DNA of 63,387 nt from Paenibacillus elgii NBRC 100335 (GTDB taxonomy: Bacteria; Bacillota; Bacilli; Paenibacillales; NBRC-103111): positions 1 through 63,387 of the forward strand of contig NZ_BIMB01000041.1 of NCBI RefSeq assembly GCF_004000865.1. The letters run 5' to 3'. The first letter of the stretch is position 1. Each line of letters begins with the position of its first letter. The notes under the pieces were generated by a model. The model saw only the letters and a program-made list of their open reading frames with translations. It did no database searches and was not told where the DNA came from. The translations under genes and the position numbers were made by a program. This document shows positions 35,176-44,585 of this stretch, piece by piece.

Positions 35176-36465
35176 TTAATCTAATGTTATTTTTGCAGGC
35201 AATAAAACCTTACTCCATACGCGTACATCTTCTTTAGTTCTAATAGTTAAAATTTTTGCGCGGTCTATCCAATCGTAATAGTATTCATTCCAAGTTGCTT
35301 TATCTTCACTCATTGCACCTAATGCAACTGTGATTGAATACGTACCAGGTTTCAAGTAAAAATTGGGAAAATCAAAATTTAACACAAATCTAGATCCTTG
35401 CTTTGCAGAAGGAAGTAGTACTTTATGGTTCCAACTATCATCACCTAATATATCAATACCTTTATCATCCTTGAATAACAAACCAACATTAATCTCAGTT
35501 GAAATATCCATAAAATATTCTACGAGGAACTTTACATTAAGCTTCTCAGCATATACTATATTATCCAAAGCTCTTCCATTAGCATCTTCCAATAATAACT
35601 TTACAATCTTTGCTTCACCTAAACCGTGTCTCTCACTACCAATAAATGATTCTGCCGTCCAATCAAGTGATTTATTAGTAACTTCATATAAAGAACCGAC
35701 GTTATCTTGGATTTGTTTTCTTTTATCCAATTGTTCTTGATGAATCAATTCAATGTAATTATTAGCTATTTCGTCTGCAGTTCCTTGTGAATGAACTTCT
35801 CCTTTGTTTAAAAGAATTGCTGAATCACATAAACTCTTTACGGAATCAATATCATGACTAACAAATAGTATAGTACATCCATTTGATTGGAGTTCTCTTA
35901 ATTTAGCCATACATTTATGTTGGAACTGTACATCTCCAACGCTTAGTGCTTCGTCTATAATCAAGACTTCTGGACTAACATTAATTGCGACAGCAAAAGC
36001 TAACCGAACAAACATTCCTGATGAATAAGTTTTTACAGGATAACGAATAAATTCTCCTATCTCAGCAAAATCTAAAATTTGTTGATACCGTTGTTTGATT
36101 TCTTCTTTCGATAAGCCAAGTATTGAACCATAAAGAAAAACATTTTCCTCACCTGAAAACTCCATATTAAAACCTGCGCCTAATTCCAAAAGCGCAACAA
36201 CTCTACCTTTAATTTTCACACTACCAGTTGTAGGAGAAAGTGTTCCGGCAATAATTTGAAGTATGGTTGATTTCCCCGCGCCATTTCTACCAACTATACC
36301 AACAGTCTCTCCTTTATTTACATGAAAAGAAACATTTTTCAATGATGCTACTTTCTTTCCTTTTTTTGTCCGAAAAAACAATTCAGCTATGCGATCAGTA
36401 GGTTTATCATAGAGAGTATAAGTTTTTGAAACGTTGGTAACTTCTATTATTTTATCAGATGACAT
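35176..36465 (-). CDS. Polysaccharide ABC-exporter ATPase with C-terminal Wzt-like domain
   Basis: The 429-aa protein has an ATPase domain (about 1-240) with Walker A GRNGAGKST, signature YSSGMFVRLAFAVA, Walker B VLIIDEALSVGD and H-loop FVSHDIDSV. A C-terminal beta-sandwich domain of about 170 residues follows (from about 260), including GLLFKDDKGIDILGDDSWNH and FYLKPGTYSITVALG. In Wzt of E. coli O9a/Raoultella O12 such a domain recognises the terminal modification of the finished chain before export. TagH-type teichoic acid ATPases lack this glycan-binding fold. It overlaps the permease gene by 11 bases and follows genes for glycosyltransferases and a methyltransferase. Confidence 0.9.
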   Translation of the reverse strand: MSSDKIIEVTNVSKTYTLYDKPTDRIAELFFRTKKGKKVASLKNVSFHVNKGETVGIVGRNGAGKSTILQIIAGTLSPTTGSVKIKGRVVALLELGAGFNMEFSGEENVFLYGSILGLSKEEIKQRYQQILDFAEIGEFIRYPVKTYSSGMFVRLAFAVAINVSPEVLIIDEALSVGDVQFQHKCMAKLRELQSNGCTILFVSHDIDSVKSLCDSAILLNKGEVHSQGTADEIANNYIELIHQEQLDKRKQIQDNVGSLYEVTNKSLDWTAESFIGSERHGLGEAKIVKLLLEDANGRALDNIVYAEKLNVKFLVEYFMDISTEINVGLLFKDDKGIDILGDDSWNHKVLLPSAKQGSRFVLNFDFPNFYLKPGTYSITVALGAMSEDKATWNEYYYDWIDRAKILTIRTKEDVRVWSKVLLPAKITLD

Positions 36466-37255
36466 CTGAAAACGTCTCCTTACTTTTGTTAAAGAGAGTG
36501 CTTCCTAAAAAAAACAAAAACAGACTTATAATTAACATAACTATATAATTCATCCAGTTAGGTTGAGTATTATATATAGTTATTGCTCTAAATGATTCAA
36601 CAAAAAAAGTTAAAGGATTTAGATTCATATAAATTTGAAATTCTTTCGGTACAGCTGTTACAGGATAGAATACAGGAGAGATATAAAATAAGATATTCAT
36701 TATAATCCCCATTGCTTGCCCTAAATCCTTAAAGAAAACGCCTAACGTTGTCACGATGTAACTAAAACCAAGTGTAAACAAGGTTAAAGGTAATATTAAA
36801 ACAGGAATCAATAGTAAATTCCAACCGACAGGGTACTGATAAAAAAACAGGGTTGCAATAAGAATTATCATACTGAACATATTTAATATAATTCCACTGA
36901 ATACTGCAGATGTAGGAAGAATTTCAAGCGGGAAAACAACTTTTTTAACATAGTTACTATTTGCAGATAGGATAGCCGTTGAGCGGTACATTGGCTCTGA
37001 GAAAATTTGAAATATGATTAATCCTGCAAAGGTAACCATTGCAAAATCGAGTTTAGAAACCCCCTCTGCGTTTCCCCATTTCACTTTAAATATAACTGAA
37101 AATACGAATGAGTAAACAACTAACATTACGAGAGGTTGAACGAGTGTCCAAACTAACCCTAAATAAGACCCTCTGTATCTGGCAACGATGTCTCTCTGAA
37201 CAAACTGAAACAATAAGTTACGATGATTAAATAAATTGCGAAGTACAGACGTCAT
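36455..37255 (-). CDS. Polysaccharide ABC-exporter permease (Wzm/TagG-like)
   Basis: The 266-aa protein has six membrane helices and the ABC-2 polysaccharide-exporter pattern. It has the amphipathic start FQFVQRDIVARYRGSYLGLV, WTLVQPLVMLVVYSFVFSVI, and the end helix FFLGSTLFNKSKETFSDVI. It pairs with the ATPase encoded next (11-base overlap) to move undecaprenyl-linked glycan across the membrane. Its start overlaps the preceding glycosyltransferase stop by four bases. Presence of this pair and absence of a Wzx-type flippase in the locus indicate ABC-dependent export. Confidence 0.93.
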   Translation of the reverse strand: MTSVLRNLFNHRNLLFQFVQRDIVARYRGSYLGLVWTLVQPLVMLVVYSFVFSVIFKVKWGNAEGVSKLDFAMVTFAGLIIFQIFSEPMYRSTAILSANSNYVKKVVFPLEILPTSAVFSGIILNMFSMIILIATLFFYQYPVGWNLLLIPVLILPLTLFTLGFSYIVTTLGVFFKDLGQAMGIIMNILFYISPVFYPVTAVPKEFQIYMNLNPLTFFVESFRAITIYNTQPNWMNYIVMLIISLFLFFLGSTLFNKSKETFSDVI

Positions 37256-39345
37256 CGTCTTCCTCCCAATACTTTTCGTACTTTATTTTTGATTTTCCTG
37301 AAAGTAATAGCAAACTTCCAAGCTTTTGATTCTTTTATTGAATTTAATTCGCTAAAATTATAATAGTTTGACATATGAGCATCAAAAAACATTTTGTCCT
37401 TTTCCACTACGACATAGCTTAAAGATTTTTGATAGCTTGTATAATGATGTTCAACTAGTTTTTCAATCAGATAAGAGCGGTTTTTCTGAGAATTTGATAA
37501 CATAGATTCTTGATGTTTGCGGTAGAAAAACAACGGTTCAGGTATGCATTTTCCCTTCCAACCGTTTTCAACCATATAAATCCAAAAGTCCCAATCCTCA
37601 AAGCCAAAAGTCATGTCTTCTTTATAACCGCCAATCTGGTCAAAGGCATCGTGTCGAAATAGTGATGAAGCTACGCACAGATTAGATATTAATAATAAAT
37701 TAGGGTCAAATTCCGGAGTCTTCCATATTCCACTTGCCGCGCCAAAAAATTGGACGTAAGTATAAACAAATCCTATATTCTCATCTTTTTGAATAGCTTC
37801 TACCGTTTTTTCAAAAAATAAGGAATCGATAATATCATCCGCATCTAAAGGAAGAATAAACTCTCCAATAGCATTATTTATACCTGTATTTCTAGCAGCT
37901 GATAACCCAGAATTTTCTTGGTGCAAAACTTTAACTCCACTTTTTTCAACGTGGTCTAAAACTCTTAAAGTCTCTTCATCTGTGGATCCATCATTCACAA
38001 TAATGATTTCAAAATTCTTGTATGTGTTTTTCTTGATACTTTCAATAGTTTCTTCAATAAATTTTCCGTGGTTATAACATGGTATAATTACAGAAATAAG
38101 TCCTTTTTCATAATTTGTACTTCTGTTCTTTTTGGAAATTCCTTTTAAGTTATTAAAATAATTTTCTTGCAATTTATTAACAGCTTGTACGCTATAATGA
38201 TCCTCTACTCTTTTTCTAGCTTGTAAGCCCATATTTTTACGTTCTTCAAAAGAAAGCTTACATGCATATTCTAATTTTTCAAACAAATCTTTTATATTTC
38301 CCGCCTCGAAAATAATACCGGATTTTTTATCTTCAACCATTTCAGCCATTCCACTAAAATCCGATACAATTACTGGTACCGAAGAGGCCATCGCTTCCAA
38401 ACAAACATTCGGAAAGTTTTCAAAAAGTGACGGAAAGATACTTACCTTTGACTTGCTGTATTCTTTCAACACTTCTTCTCTAGGCAACCGATCTATAAAA
38501 TGTATTCTCTTTTTTAGTTCTTTTGGAATTAATGATTGAAGATGAAGCTTCAAGGAACTCCCGTCTGGAGCTGAATTCGTATCCCCACCAATAAATTTCA
38601 GTTCTAGCTCTGGATATTTAGTCATTAATTCAATTGTGGCGATTACTAGATCTTTAACACCTTTTCTTAATTCTAGCCTTCCAACATATAAAAGTGTATT
38701 ACTATCTACATAATCATTTATTGCAATAGATTCAATATCTATCGGATGTGGAACTATTTCAATGTTTTTCCTTAATGCGAGTTCTTGGACCGTCAGTTTG
38801 GCAAGCACATTCGATGGAGAAACAATTTCATCAGCCAACAGCATTGAAAAATTTTCGAATTGTACGAGTTGCTCCATACCTGGATCATTTATTACGCTAT
38901 TGTACTTATTTAATACAAATAGAGGGGTATGAAGTCTTATAATCAACTTAGTATTTCGGAACTCTCCACGAGTTCTTTTTGCAAGCATTGAAAAATAACC
39001 TTCGCCTCTATAATCACAGAATTCCACGATATCAAACGAATAACGATTAGTAAGTTCTTTTAACTTCCAATACACTTTTTCACTATAATGTGACCAATAT
39101 AAAAGAGTTGACAAATTTGCCGAATCCGCATTATTAATCACTTCCATCTGCGGTCCATCCATTTTAATTCTATGGATATTTACACCTAAGATATTTTCTT
39201 GGTCTGGTAAATTTTCAGGATTAAAAGTTATTACATGTATTTCATGACCTTGGATCGCCAAATTTCGACTAATATTGCCAACGTAAGTACCAATCCCCCC
39301 ACCGAATTGGGGGGGGTATTCAAAAGAAACGTAACAAATTCTCAT
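37252..39345 (-). CDS. Bimodular glycosyltransferase, GT4 then GT2
   Basis: The roughly 697-aa protein joins two glycosyltransferase modules. Residues about 1-400 are a GT-B retaining module of family 4, with the donor loop PPQFGGGIGTYVGNISRNLA, SNTLLYVGRLELRKGV and SKVSIFPSLFENFPNVCLEA with Glu. Residues about 415-650 are a GT-A family-2 module, with LISVIIPCYNHGKFIEETI, NDGSTDEETLRVLD, ILPLDADDIIDS and FGFEDWDFWIYM. Such bimodular enzymes often add two alternating sugars or two linkages in one repeat. ATG at 39345 follows GAGGTG closely; ATG at 39348 is also possible. It overlaps the permease gene by four bases. Confidence 0.9.
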   Translation of the reverse strand: MRICYVSFEYPPQFGGGIGTYVGNISRNLAIQGHEIHVITFNPENLPDQENILGVNIHRIKMDGPQMEVINNADSANLSTLLYWSHYSEKVYWKLKELTNRYSFDIVEFCDYRGEGYFSMLAKRTRGEFRNTKLIIRLHTPLFVLNKYNSVINDPGMEQLVQFENFSMLLADEIVSPSNVLAKLTVQELALRKNIEIVPHPIDIESIAINDYVDSNTLLYVGRLELRKGVKDLVIATIELMTKYPELELKFIGGDTNSAPDGSSLKLHLQSLIPKELKKRIHFIDRLPREEVLKEYSKSKVSIFPSLFENFPNVCLEAMASSVPVIVSDFSGMAEMVEDKKSGIIFEAGNIKDLFEKLEYACKLSFEERKNMGLQARKRVEDHYSVQAVNKLQENYFNNLKGISKKNRSTNYEKGLISVIIPCYNHGKFIEETIESIKKNTYKNFEIIIVNDGSTDEETLRVLDHVEKSGVKVLHQENSGLSAARNTGINNAIGEFILPLDADDIIDSLFFEKTVEAIQKDENIGFVYTYVQFFGAASGIWKTPEFDPNLLLISNLCVASSLFRHDAFDQIGGYKEDMTFGFEDWDFWIYMVENGWKGKCIPEPLFFYRKHQESMLSNSQKNRSYLIEKLVEHHYTSYQKSLSYVVVEKDKMFFDAHMSNYYNFSELNSIKESKAWKFAITFRKIKNKVRKVLGGRR

Positions 39346-39372
39346 CATGCACCTCAAATTTTATATCGGGAA

Positions 39373-40506
39373 TTATTTTGATAATTTTTCTTCTAATTTT
39401 TTTATATAACTCGTATGAATTTCCCATGCTTCTGATAGCTTTTTATTGTTTTCTTCTAAGTTTTTAATATACTCGGTATGCCTATTCCAAGCCTCGGCCA
39501 ATTTCTCATTTTCTAATTTATAATCTTTCAATTGCTCTTCGTATATTTTAATTGTTTCGGAATATTCAGTTATTGTTTGCGTATGTTCCTCCCACGCTTT
39601 GGATAATTTAGAGTTTTCAGCTTCCGTTTTTTTGATAAATTCAACTTGTTCATTCCAAGCGATAGCTAATCTCGAATTTTCATCTTCTAATTTTTTAATA
39701 AGCTCAACTTGAAAATTCCATGCATTTGATAATTTTTGATTTTCTTTATACAAAGAATTTATGGTATCTTGAACTTCTTTAACATATTGGCTATATGTTG
39801 TGAAAAATGATATTACTGGAACGGACGGTATTTTCAAATCAGTATCACTGCAAACCAAAATCCATGTATCAGCCTGTTCATCATCCTTAGGAGTTATTGG
39901 ATGTGCATTACTTAGAACAGCCGATTGATTTACACTGGCATCTAGTACATGTTCCGGCCTCATTATTGAAGTACCCGTAGTATTGTTTTGCACCCAAAAC
40001 GATGTGGTACTAAAATGTTTTTCAACCAAGCTAATAAATTTATTTTTATTATAGATATCCACATGAAAGGGGTTTTCTGGGTTAAAAATATTATCATTTG
40101 GACATGAAATAATTAATCGGCCATCCTTTTTTAAAACTCTCTTTATTTCACTTAATAAAGAGTCTACCCCCTCAATATGTTCAATAGTCTCAAAACAAAC
40201 GTATGTGTCAACAGAATGATCCTCAATAAATTGTAAATCAAGCGCATTGCCCAAAGTATATGTTAAATTATCTGCTTTGTAATGGGTTCTACAAAAATCG
40301 ATAGCTTCTTTCGAAATATCTATTCCTTCAACAGATCCCGCACCATTTAATGCCAAATAGTAGCTACCGTAGCCATTTCCACAAGAACAATCGACAACTT
40401 TTTTATCCTTGCAAAATTGCAAAGCGAACATATATCTGCCATAATGTTCGGGAAACATCAAATCATTTTGATTTAAAAATGGATTCATGCGCTCAATATG
40501 ATCCAT
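39373..40506 (-). CDS. SAM methyltransferase with long C-terminal coiled coil
   Basis: The 377-aa protein has a class I methyltransferase domain (about 15-180): motif I VVDCSCGNGYGSYY at residues 37-50, acidic post-motif GIDIS at 61-65, FETIEHIEG at 105-113 and LIISCPNDN at 131-139. From residue 255 to the end there is an uninterrupted coiled coil made of five copies of an EN-x-x-LS-x-AW unit. The units begin at residues 255, 276, 297, 332 and 353; all spacings (21, 21, 35, 21) are multiples of seven. The acceptor is unknown; position between glycosyltransferases and the Wzm/Wzt genes suggests the glycan chain. The coiled coil could mediate oligomerisation or measure chain length. Confidence 0.88.
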   Translation of the reverse strand: MDHIERMNPFLNQNDLMFPEHYGRYMFALQFCKDKKVVDCSCGNGYGSYYLALNGAGSVEGIDISKEAIDFCRTHYKADNLTYTLGNALDLQFIEDHSVDTYVCFETIEHIEGVDSLLSEIKRVLKKDGRLIISCPNDNIFNPENPFHVDIYNKNKFISLVEKHFSTTSFWVQNNTTGTSIMRPEHVLDASVNQSAVLSNAHPITPKDDEQADTWILVCSDTDLKIPSVPVISFFTTYSQYVKEVQDTINSLYKENQKLSNAWNFQVELIKKLEDENSRLAIAWNEQVEFIKKTEAENSKLSKAWEEHTQTITEYSETIKIYEEQLKDYKLENEKLAEAWNRHTEYIKNLEENNKKLSEAWEIHTSYIKKLEEKLSK

Positions 40507-40531
40507 AATAACAATCCTCTCCTTTATTTGA

Positions 40532-42511
40532 TTATATTAACTTGTCGTATACATCTTGGTACTTACGAGACATCGATTCCGCAGTGTACTTTTCCATAAC
40601 AGTTTGGAATGCATTAGATACTATCTTTTGTTTGAGTTCATCATCGTTCATTAATTTTGTAATAATTTCAGCATAAGCATGAATGTCATCTTGCGCTACC
40701 AGAAAACCATTTATTCCTGTGCTGATCAAATCACTCCAACCTCTAACGTCTGAAGCAACCACAGCCGCTTTACTAGCCATTGCTTCGATCCCTACAATTG
40801 GCAAACCCTCCATTAACGATGGCGCAATAAAAATCGAAGCTTTTTCAAGCAATAATTGTTTAACTTTTTCTTGATAGCCCATTAGTGTTATGGAGTTTGT
40901 CAATCCCAGTCGCTCAATTTTTTCTTTTGCTTTTTTATATAGTGGTCCATCACCAATTAAAAGAAATCTTGTTTCGGGGAACATTTCAAGAACTTTGTGA
41001 GCAATATCTATAAATAATAGTGGTTGTTTTTGTTTTACTAACCTTCCTACAAATACAATGTATTTTTTTTCTTTTGTGTTACTGGTACTAAAATTATCAT
41101 CTTGCATACTAATGCCATTTTCAATAACAACCACTTTATTAGCACTTTCTTTATAATATCCAACTAGTCTTTCGGATAGGAAATTAGTAATGACAACTCT
41201 TTTATGAAAATTCATTGAAAAAGATTGACTAAACCTAAAATAATCCCAAGGTTCATAAGGTTCTTCCATATGCAAAGTATCTAAGAGTTTGATATTAGGA
41301 AAAGAACTTCTCAACATTCCAGAAACACGATATCCGAATTGTGTATTACTGATGTGTATGCACTGAACTTCATTCACACTAACATAATCCAACAAAAATT
41401 GCACCATTTCATTTTCGTCATTAGTAAAAGCCGCTAAATGGAATATTTGGTCTACAACTTCTTTAAATTTATATTCCCACTCGTTTACATCTTTTATACT
41501 TGTCATTAAGGTAATAGAAAATCTACTTCGATCTATATTCTTAAACAGATCAAGAAATACTTTCTCGACACCTCCAACTTTAAGCCAAGGAAGAATAAAG
41601 ACTACCTGTATTTTATCCTGGTTTCCTGAGATATAAAGAATCTTTTTATTATAACTTTTATTAATTGTTATATTTAAGGGCTTTATATTGGCTTTCTTTA
41701 ATTTTTTCAAAAATTTATTTTTTCTCAAAAAACTTTTAAAGAATTGTAAAACTCTAAAAATTATTTTATAACTTTTTCGCAGTACATATTTATTATAAAG
41801 CTTATATTGCCACTTAAATGTATATAAATTCGTATGTTTTTCTTTTATATAACTTACAATTTCATTATGTCTTAATCTTGAGTCAGATAACATTGAAACA
41901 CCATGTTTCCGATATAAAAAAAGAGCTTCATTTATTCTTCTCCCCTTCCACCCAAAAGAAAAGGATCTAATCCAAAATTCCCAATCTTCGTATCCGATAG
42001 TCATCGATTCATCATAACCGCCAATTTGTTCCCACATTTTTTTTCTATAAAGAGCAGTTGCAGGGATATAATTATGATGTAACAGTATATCTGGATCAAA
42101 GGATTCGGTGATCCATAGCTCGTTAACTTCCCCAAACAATTGTACTAATGAATAAACAAATCCTATCGTCGATTCTTTTTCCAACAGCCAGACGCCCTTC
42201 GTTATAAAAGAAGGTTGAATTAGATCATCAGCATCTAAAGGTAATATATATTCTCCTAAAGACTCTCGTATTCCAGTGTTCCTTGCCGCTGGAAGTCCTT
42301 TATTATCCTGATGTATAATTTTTAATTTTGTATTCAACTCCAGTTGTTGTAGAACTTCAATTGTATCTTGATCGGTTGAACCATCATTAACGACAATTAT
42401 CTCGATGTTGTTATAATATGATGACAAAACTGAATCAATGGTTTCCTTAATATAGTTTCCATAATTAAAACAAGGTATAACTACAGAAACTAACGGAGAT
42501 TCCTTTTTCAT
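40532..42511 (-). CDS. Bimodular glycosyltransferase, GT2 then GT4
   Basis: The 659-aa protein has the opposite module order to the gene at 37252-39345. The N-terminal 230 residues are a family-2 GT-A domain (LVSVVIPCFNYGNYIKETID, NDGSTDQDTIEV, ILPLDADDLIQP, IGYEDWEFWIRS). A basic linker (about 240-290) precedes a family-4 GT-B domain (about 300-659) with PWLKVGGVEKVFLDLF, YIVFVGRLVKQKQPLLFIDI and IFIAPSLMEGLPIVGIEAMA. It is likely one of the chain-building enzymes. It sits 25 bases upstream of the methyltransferase gene and is A+T rich like its neighbours. Confidence 0.9.
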   Translation of the reverse strand: MKKESPLVSVVIPCFNYGNYIKETIDSVLSSYYNNIEIIVVNDGSTDQDTIEVLQQLELNTKLKIIHQDNKGLPAARNTGIRESLGEYILPLDADDLIQPSFITKGVWLLEKESTIGFVYSLVQLFGEVNELWITESFDPDILLHHNYIPATALYRKKMWEQIGGYDESMTIGYEDWEFWIRSFSFGWKGRRINEALFLYRKHGVSMLSDSRLRHNEIVSYIKEKHTNLYTFKWQYKLYNKYVLRKSYKIIFRVLQFFKSFLRKNKFLKKLKKANIKPLNITINKSYNKKILYISGNQDKIQVVFILPWLKVGGVEKVFLDLFKNIDRSRFSITLMTSIKDVNEWEYKFKEVVDQIFHLAAFTNDENEMVQFLLDYVSVNEVQCIHISNTQFGYRVSGMLRSSFPNIKLLDTLHMEEPYEPWDYFRFSQSFSMNFHKRVVITNFLSERLVGYYKESANKVVVIENGISMQDDNFSTSNTKEKKYIVFVGRLVKQKQPLLFIDIAHKVLEMFPETRFLLIGDGPLYKKAKEKIERLGLTNSITLMGYQEKVKQLLLEKASIFIAPSLMEGLPIVGIEAMASKAAVVASDVRGWSDLISTGINGFLVAQDDIHAYAEIITKLMNDDELKQKIVSNAFQTVMEKYTAESMSRKYQDVYDKLI

Positions 42512-42570
42512 TTAATGGACACCTATTTCGTTAAATTATACAAACTAATGCAAAAATCTGTTTAGAAAAA

Positions 42571-43716
42571 CTAAGGAGCAGATAGATAAAGATTTTTTAG
42601 TTTTTCTATCATATTTTCAATATTGTATTCTTGATTTATTATTTCTTTTGCATTTTGAGTTAATTTTTTTTGTTTATCACTGTCTGGAAGTAGCTCCTCA
42701 ATTATACTAGCCAACCTCTCGTAATCATTAGGCGGAACAAGAATACCTGTGATATTATTTTTAACAATATCTGTAACACCTGATATTTCTGTTGCAATTA
42801 CAGGAATTTCTTCTTCCATAGCTTCCAAAATGGCATAAGGCATACTTTCCCAAAGCGAGGTGCTTACAAAAATATTGCAGTATCCAAGTACTTCCCTGAC
42901 ATTGGATATTTCTCCAAGGAATAATATTTTGTCAGATACACCAAGTAAATTTACTAATTCGGTTAAACTTTTTTCTAAAGGACCTGTTCCCATAATAAGT
43001 AAGAGAACATCATCCATTTTTATTTTTTCAATTGCCCTTACGATCATTTCAGGATTCTTCTGAATACTTAGTCTTCCAACAAATCCTATTACTTTCTTGG
43101 AATAAGTAATTCCCTTGATTTCAAGCAAATTCTTTTTTTCGCGAGTCATACCTTTTTTCTTAAGCTCAACACCATTAGGGATTACAACCATTTTTTTTTC
43201 ATTTGAGACTTTCATTTGTAATGCTAAATAAAATTCACCTGCGGATACACATATGACTTTGGTTGTAAACAAGGTCATAATTTTTTCAATAAATGCATAG
43301 ATTGCATTTTTTAGTTTTGAATTAAAAATATTAAATGAAAATGAATGAGGAGTGTAATAAATAATTTTGCACCCTGTCATGTATGCTGCCATTCTTCCTA
43401 ATACGCCTGCTTTTGAACTATGACAATGTATAATATCAAATTTATTGGTCTTGAGAATTTTTATTATCTGAAATAAACTTTGCAAGTCAGCCCACGGTGA
43501 TATAGTCCTAGCCATATCAACTATAAACAAAGGATGTCCCAAAAAAGAGTTAGTTTGAGACAATGTTGAGTTTTTTTTTGAGGAAAGTATAAAGGATTGT
43601 TCGAAAACGTCAGCATCCAAGTTTTCTGCAAGCTGGGTTAAGTGCGTTAAAACACCACCTGAAGTTGCTTCACTTATGTGGCAGATTTTAATTTTCAAAA
43701 CATACTTCACCGCCAT
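42571..43716 (-). CDS. Family-4 glycosyltransferase (EpsD/EpsF-like)
   Basis: The roughly 381-aa GT-B enzyme has donor-side signatures KIKICHISEATSGGVLTHLT, HCHSSKAGVLGRMAAYMTG, KKVIGFVGRLSIQKNPEMIV and FVSTSLWESMPYAILEAMEE with the E-x7-E pair. It is cytoplasmic with no membrane helix and would add one sugar to the lipid-linked primer. The start is unclear: ATG at 43716, TTG at 43731, or a TTG at 43698 (LKIKICHIS) could serve, none with a perfect ribosome site. It lies between two GT2-containing genes in the operon. Confidence 0.9.
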   Translation of the reverse strand: MAVKYVLKIKICHISEATSGGVLTHLTQLAENLDADVFEQSFILSSKKNSTLSQTNSFLGHPLFIVDMARTISPWADLQSLFQIIKILKTNKFDIIHCHSSKAGVLGRMAAYMTGCKIIYYTPHSFSFNIFNSKLKNAIYAFIEKIMTLFTTKVICVSAGEFYLALQMKVSNEKKMVVIPNGVELKKKGMTREKKNLLEIKGITYSKKVIGFVGRLSIQKNPEMIVRAIEKIKMDDVLLLIMGTGPLEKSLTELVNLLGVSDKILFLGEISNVREVLGYCNIFVSTSLWESMPYAILEAMEEEIPVIATEISGVTDIVKNNITGILVPPNDYERLASIIEELLPDSDKQKKLTQNAKEIINQEYNIENMIEKLKNLYLSAP

Positions 43717-43814
43717 GACCTTAGTTCGCAACTGAACTCTTATTAAGGAGAATATTATTGTTCCGAAGTACTACCAACTAAATTAAGACCTAATTTCATA
43801 GAATATGCTATTAA

Positions 43815-44564
43815 TTAATAAATTTTTAACCTTCGTAACAATTCAATTAAAAGAAATGTTACATATTGTATTCGCCATGCAAAATAGAGATCCGGATGTT
43901 TTTCTCTAATAAGACGTCTTAGTTGCTTATTTTGTTTCCTAGAGTTTTCTAGCATACTGCCTTTATGTTTACGGTAATAAAAAAGTGTTTCATTTATATG
44001 AAAGCCAAAGAAGCGTGATTTGGCGAGTCTTAGAATAAACTCCCAATCCTCGTATCCGTCACGCATTGACTCATCATATCCATTCACAACTTCCCAGCAA
44101 TCTTTCCTCATGACAATGGTGGCAGGTACCACATTACGAAACTTTAAGTATGATAAAGGAGCTTTAAATGTTCTCCAAACCTTATTCTCTTCACCAAAAA
44201 GCTGCACTAACGAATAGACATAAGCCACATCACTGTTCTGCTCAAGAATCCATACAGCTTTTTCTATAAAAGTATTCTCGATTTTATCATCGGCATCCAA
44301 AGTAAGAATATACTTGGCCTGTGTAAAATGAATCCCCGTATTTCTGGCCGCTGACAATCCACCATTAACTCTTCTGACAATTTTAGTTAATGGTTTGGCC
44401 TCCATTTTACTCAAAATGTCAATAGTATACGAATCTGTTGACCCGTCATCGACTATAATAATTTCAATGTTTTTGTATGTGGATTTCAGCACGCTATCGA
44501 CTGCTTCCTCAATGTATAGCCCATAATTATAGCAGGGAATAACAATGCCTACCAATGGTTCCAT
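43815..44564 (-). CDS. Family-2 glycosyltransferase, single module
   Basis: The 249-aa GT-A enzyme has LVGIVIPCYNYGLYIEEAVD, VDDGSTDSYTIDIL, LTLDADDKIENTF, GYDESMRDGYEDWEFIL and FYYRKHKGSMLENSRKQ. It is clearly paralogous to the GT2 modules of the two bimodular enzymes in this locus, sharing the DGSTD, LDADD and YEDWEF motifs in the same spacing. The ATG at 44564 has GGAGG four bases upstream. It is the second gene of the operon, after galU. Confidence 0.92.
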   Translation of the reverse strand: MEPLVGIVIPCYNYGLYIEEAVDSVLKSTYKNIEIIIVDDGSTDSYTIDILSKMEAKPLTKIVRRVNGGLSAARNTGIHFTQAKYILTLDADDKIENTFIEKAVWILEQNSDVAYVYSLVQLFGEENKVWRTFKAPLSYLKFRNVVPATIVMRKDCWEVVNGYDESMRDGYEDWEFILRLAKSRFFGFHINETLFYYRKHKGSMLENSRKQNKQLRRLIREKHPDLYFAWRIQYVTFLLIELLRRLKIY

Positions 44565-44585
44565 AGTACCTCCGAAATACTCCAC

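Noticed and set aside
37252..37256. Frameshift between the permease and bimodular glycosyltransferase genes
   Set aside because: The four-base ATGA overlap is a normal translational coupling signal; both proteins are complete.
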